Of a stretch of 64,000 bases of DNA, positions 61,083 through 64,000 are shown in pieces. A model generated the notes under the pieces. That model was not told the origin of the DNA, ran no database searches, and saw only the letters and a list, made by a program, of their open reading frames with translations. A program made the position numbers and the translations under genes. Location of the stretch: NCBI RefSeq assembly GCF_900155685.1, contig NZ_LT732548.1:319898-383897 (forward strand), given 5' to 3'. The stretch comes from Paenibacillus bouchesdurhonensis. GTDB taxonomy: Bacteria; Bacillota; Bacilli; Paenibacillales; Paenibacillaceae. Every line of letters begins with the position of its first letter. Position 1 is the stretch's first letter.

Positions 61083-61835
61083 ATGGGCAGATTAGAGAAT
61101 AAAGTAGCAATCATTACAGGTGCGGCTGGAGGAATGGGAAAGGCTGATGCGCTACTTTTTGCCAAGGAAGGGGCTAAGGTGGCCATTTCGGACATTCAGG
61201 AGGATAAAATTCAGGAGGTTGTCCGGGAAATTGAACAGAACGGCGGAGAGGCGATCGGCTTTGCTCATAACGTAGCCTCCGAAGAAGATTGGACTCGCGT
61301 GGTGGAAGGCACGATAGCGAAATTCGGCAAGGTCGATATTCTTGTCAACAATGCGGGGGTTTCCAACGCAACGCCATTTCTGGAGCTGACGGTCGAGCAG
61401 TGGGAGAAGACGATGTCCATTAACGTAACCGGTGTATTTCTCGGGCAAAAGCATGTTATTCCGCACATGATCAACAACGGCGGAGGCTCGATCATTAATA
61501 TTTCCTCCATTGCGGGGCTGACGGGCGGAAGCGGATCTGGGCCCTATACGGCAAGTAAAGGAGCGGTTCGCATGCTCACTAAGGCCACTGCCGTTGACTT
61601 TGCGAAGCATAATATTCGTGCCAACTCCGTGCACCCAGGCTTTATTGAAACGCCAATGACCGTCGAAATGATGGCTGATGAAAAAATGCGGAACTGGTTC
61701 CTGTCGATGACGCCGCTACCACGCTTGGGAAAGGCCGAGGATATTGCGGCTGGTGTATTGTTCCTAGCCTCGGATGAATCTTCCTATATCACTGGCATCG
61801 AGCTGCCGATTGATGGTGGATACGTAGCCAAGTAA
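61083..61835 (+). CDS. Short-chain dehydrogenase/reductase 1
   Basis: Classical SDR of 250 aa. Cofactor motif TGAAGGMGKA near residue 12, NNAG in LVNNAGVSNA, catalytic Ser in IINISSIAGL, YTASK (YxxxK) near 152, and the C-terminal SYITGIELPIDGGYVA. Asp in AISDIQED after strand 2 suggests NAD rather than NADP. ATG 61083 follows AGGAGG. Likely in one unit with the MarR gene and the second SDR. Substrate unknown; such proteins are often annotated as glucose 1-dehydrogenase or 3-oxoacyl reductase without proof. Confidence 0.9.
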   Translation: MGRLENKVAIITGAAGGMGKADALLFAKEGAKVAISDIQEDKIQEVVREIEQNGGEAIGFAHNVASEEDWTRVVEGTIAKFGKVDILVNNAGVSNATPFLELTVEQWEKTMSINVTGVFLGQKHVIPHMINNGGGSIINISSIAGLTGGSGSGPYTASKGAVRMLTKATAVDFAKHNIRANSVHPGFIETPMTVEMMADEKMRNWFLSMTPLPRLGKAEDIAAGVLFLASDESSYITGIELPIDGGYVAK

Positions 61836-61923
61836 AATCAAGACTTATTTCTTTGTAGGATATGAAGAGTACAAGACAAGCTCATACTAACTAAGAATAT
61901 CTTCCTGAAGGAGAGTGTCATTC

Positions 61924-62679
61924 ATGTCAAAATTAGAACAGGTAGCTGTCATTACAGGCGCAGGAAGCGGAATTGGCCGCGTCAGCAGCCTTAAGTTGGC
62001 AGAGAACTACAAGGTTGTTCTCGTTGATTTCAATGCAGAGACAGGGGAAGAGACGCTGCAGCTCGTGAAAGCGCAGGGCGGGGAAGGGATTTTTGTCCAA
62101 GCCAATGTAACGAACAGCGAAGACGTGCAGAACTATGTCAATCAAGCGGTGGAGGCATATGGACGTATCGATTTCTTCTACAACAACGCCGGGGTCGTCC
62201 AAAAATTTGCGAAAACAGCAGATGTTGAGGAGGCCGAGTTCGATCGTCTTGTCGCGGTGAACATGAAGGGCGTCTTCCTTGGCATGAAATATGTGCTGAA
62301 AGTGATGGAGAAGCAGGGCAGCGGTCATATCCTGAATACGGCATCAACGGCTGGAATTCGCAGCGAGCATAGCGCCAGCATATATTCGGCGACGAAGCAT
62401 GCGGTTGTCGGGCTGACCAAATCGGCTGCCATGGAATATGTGAAGCAGGGCATCCGCATCAACGCAATTTGTCCGGGAGGCGTGAGAACCCCGCTAACCG
62501 AAAACGTAGCGAAATCATTTCAAGAGGGCGGTTATGTGCCGGAGGAGATATCGAATATGCGTATGGGCCGTCCGGCAGAACCCGAGGAAATTGCCGGAGT
62601 GGTTGCATTCATGGCATCGCCCGCATCCAGCTACATGACGGGATCACTAATTACTGTAGATGGGGGATTAACGCTGTAG
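61924..62679 (+). CDS. Short-chain dehydrogenase/reductase 2
   Basis: Second classical SDR (251 aa), only moderately similar to the first. TGAGSGIGRV near residue 13, NNAG in FYNNAGVVQK, Ser in ILNTASTAGI, YSATK near 155, and SYMTGSLITVDGGLTL at the end. VLVDFNAETG again points to NAD. ATG 61924 is 9 bp after AAGGAG; the GTG at 61915 abuts it. Separated from SDR 1 by 88 bases without a terminator. Confidence 0.9.
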   Translation: MSKLEQVAVITGAGSGIGRVSSLKLAENYKVVLVDFNAETGEETLQLVKAQGGEGIFVQANVTNSEDVQNYVNQAVEAYGRIDFFYNNAGVVQKFAKTADVEEAEFDRLVAVNMKGVFLGMKYVLKVMEKQGSGHILNTASTAGIRSEHSASIYSATKHAVVGLTKSAAMEYVKQGIRINAICPGGVRTPLTENVAKSFQEGGYVPEEISNMRMGRPAEPEEIAGVVAFMASPASSYMTGSLITVDGGLTL

Positions 62680-62735
62680 TCCTTACACTGGGATACCTTG
62701 GTAGAGGGCTTGGTGGAATTCGATAGAATGCATCT

Positions 62736-62785
62736 AAAAAAAGACCCGTTCCTTGCGTATCTGACGATACGATGGAACGGGTCTT
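62736..62785 (-). terminator. Terminator of the GNAT gene (minus strand)
   Basis: AAGACCCGTTCC pairs with GGAACGGGTCTT, with an inner CGTATC/GATACG stem. On the minus strand it is followed by seven U residues, so it ends the GNAT transcript; it also lies 57 bases past the convergent SDR gene. Confidence 0.8.
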
Positions 62786-62872
62786 GCGTATGTCTGACCA
62801 TATACCGATAGATTATCGATATACTGACAGGCTTAGCGCCCGAACGATGCGAGGCTGTTAGTAGGCCCGCGG

Positions 62873-63544
62873 TTACAAAGGGAGCAAGGCTACGTCCGTT
62901 TGGTCTTCCAAACGCTTCACCATGTCGTACCAGGACTGCGGCCGGTTAGGCAGCACCGCATAATAACGCTTCAAGAAGCTTACGATCAGCTCGGCTGACA
63001 GCCGCTCTAGCTTATCATCGGTTGGCAGGAAGCACAGATCCAGACCCGTAACGGCTTCTCCATCATTGTTCCAGGAAGGATGCACGTATTCAAAGTCGAG
63101 ATGCTTATATCCGAGATGCGATAGTACCTCCCGGCGCACGAACGGATCCATTGGCTTCACTCCGCCGAACTCATGCTCTTCTACGCGGTAGGGATCATAA
63201 ATTTCTGCGAACATGCCATGCAGCTTCACACCATTTGCTACAGCCAGCGCCTCTAAATCTCTGCTCCGATTCTTGGCGAGAAAGCGGCCGATGCCAAGTC
63301 CGGAATGGCCGATAATTGTAAAATCCGTCATGGCGACGTTAAAATCATCGTAATATCGGTATTCCGTAGCGCCGACCACTTTGCCTTCATGCACCGCAAC
63401 AAAGACACGAATGCCCGGATCCTCCAGCGGCTCTTTCCAGAGGTCGAATTCCAATACTTCCTCCGGCGGGAAGACTTCCTGCATCAGTTCATGCATGCTT
63501 CGGAAGAGGGAATCTTCAATATTCGTAATGCGATGATATTCCAT
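62873..63544 (-). CDS. GNAT-family N-acetyltransferase
   Basis: 223-residue protein with a GNAT-like core: IRVFVAVHEGKVVGATEYRY (strands 2-4) and FTIIGHSGLGIGRFLAKNRS in the acetyl-CoA loop position, where a consensus Q/RxxGxG/A is reduced to SGLGIG. A C-terminal extension of about 110 residues includes FGGVKPMDPFVRREVLSHLG. ATG 63544 is 8 bp after AGGAGG. The second GNAT gene lies immediately upstream on the same strand, 65 bases away. Substrate unknown; the core is more divergent than in the neighbour. Confidence 0.75.
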   Translation of the reverse strand: MEYHRITNIEDSLFRSMHELMQEVFPPEEVLEFDLWKEPLEDPGIRVFVAVHEGKVVGATEYRYYDDFNVAMTDFTIIGHSGLGIGRFLAKNRSRDLEALAVANGVKLHGMFAEIYDPYRVEEHEFGGVKPMDPFVRREVLSHLGYKHLDFEYVHPSWNNDGEAVTGLDLCFLPTDDKLERLSAELIVSFLKRYYAVLPNRPQSWYDMVKRLEDQTDVALLPL

Positions 63545-63609
63545 TCATTTAACCTCCTGATCGGCTTCTATATTATCAAATTTTCAAGATTAGCTTATAC
63601 GTAAAAATT

Positions 63610-64000
63610 CTATCTTATAAAAGGATTCCGCCACTCCATCAACGCCCCGTAATGGCAGGACTCTTCGTCTTCTAAATAATTTGCGGCTACGCCGATCGGC
63701 GTACGTCCGCAGCGAAGCATGAATGTGATGATCGGATCCCTCAACTTGCCGCTGACAACGGCATCAAGGTATTCCTCAGCCGTCATGTGCTCTTCATGCA
63801 AATGATACCCGGGCATTCGCCCTCCCCCAAGCAGCCGGCGCAGCCCGAGCTGAACGACGATGTCATACATGGAGAGCATCAGCCACTTGCCTAGCCCCAG
63901 CTTCCGGTAAGAGGGTTGCACACTGATGTCAGCAACATACAACGTACTGCCATCAGGGTCATGGGTGCGGATATATCCGCTGTCTGTCACCTCTGCCCAG
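63610..64000 (-). CDS. GNAT-family N-acetyltransferase, cut by the window edge
   Basis: C-terminal 130 residues of an acetyltransferase; the reading frame is still open at base 64000, so the N-terminus lies outside. STLYVADISVQPSYRKLGLG is a clear GNAT motif A (V-x-P-x-x-R-x-x-G-x-G), followed by KWLMLSMYDIVVQLGLRRLL. It ends YGALMEWRNPFIR. A GTG at 63990 is internal to the domain and unlikely to be the start. Upstream partner of the GNAT gene at 62873. Confidence 0.8.
   Translation of the reverse strand, partial: WAEVTDSGYIRTHDPDGSTLYVADISVQPSYRKLGLGKWLMLSMYDIVVQLGLRRLLGGGRMPGYHLHEEHMTAEEYLDAVVSGKLRDPIITFMLRCGRTPIGVAANYLEDEESCHYGALMEWRNPFIR

Overview
The window looks like a chromosomal segment of a Paenibacillus-type, low-to-mid GC, spore-forming Firmicute. 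The signs are strong AGGAGG-type ribosome binding sites with many TTG/GTG starts, S-layer-homology (SLH) proteins, lipoprotein signal peptides, PadR/HAAS and XRE/DUF6773 regulator pairs, and gene families shared with Bacillus (NupNOPQ-like, Sfp-like, Yda-like). I see no phage, insertion sequence, rRNA, tRNA or CRISPR array. All functions below are read from motifs and context; nothing was searched.

Layout. 0-6.3 kb: a nucleoside ABC importer (lipoprotein, ATPase, two permeases) and a purine-base permease. 6.4-8.6 kb, minus strand: a lactonase-like enzyme co-transcribed with a MarR regulator, with a duplicated operator-like repeat on their promoter, then an Sfp-type phosphopantetheinyl transferase. 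8.8-14.4 kb: a TPR plus S41-protease lipoprotein, a small ASCH protein, an alpha/beta hydrolase and an SLH surface protein. 14.5-18.7 kb: two AAC(3)-family acetyltransferases flanking a hydrolase (one has a terminator in its leader), a decayed GyrI-like gene and an intact one. 19.3-22.0 kb: a three-gene ABC-2 exporter. 22.2-25.7 kb: a glycerophosphodiesterase, an epimerase-like protein, an RlmN/Cfr-family methyltransferase and a small Sm-like protein. 25.9-29.6 kb: an exopolysaccharide operon (GH8-like protein, degenerate GGDEF receptor, 50-residue membrane protein, GT2 synthase) that looks c-di-GMP controlled. 30.4-31.6 kb: an acyltransferase.

The centre of interest is 31.56-40.74 kb. A promoter, a cobalamin riboswitch and a terminator precede a 1426-residue secreted SLH-anchored protein. 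It has two alpha/alpha-toroid segments and two DUF4430 (transcobalamin C-terminal-like) domains, the same parts as animal intrinsic factor/transcobalamin. Next come a membrane-tethered DUF4430 protein and a complete ECF transporter (T, fused A-A', S). I read the locus as a cell-wall-to-membrane cobalamin capture and uptake system.

40.7-46.6 kb: a DUF423 protein, an AhpD-like protein behind an ECF41-type promoter, the ECF41 sigma factor, a PadR/HAAS pair and a large-subunit catalase. 46.7-53.2 kb: a stalk-domain protein, a phosphonate-type ABC importer (phnCDEE, minus strand) and a divergent 5'-nucleotidase-family phosphoesterase. 53.4-64.0 kb: a small unknown protein, an SLC13-type transporter, a DUF6773/XRE pair, a DUF3829 lipoprotein, a nuclease-helicase of the DinG/Rad3 type, a MarR regulator with two short-chain dehydrogenases, and two GNAT acetyltransferases, the last cut by the window edge.

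Two diverged copies of an uncharacterised intergenic repeat of about 400 bp (18.7-19.1 and 29.9-30.3 kb) lie in opposite orientation around the 19-30 kb block.
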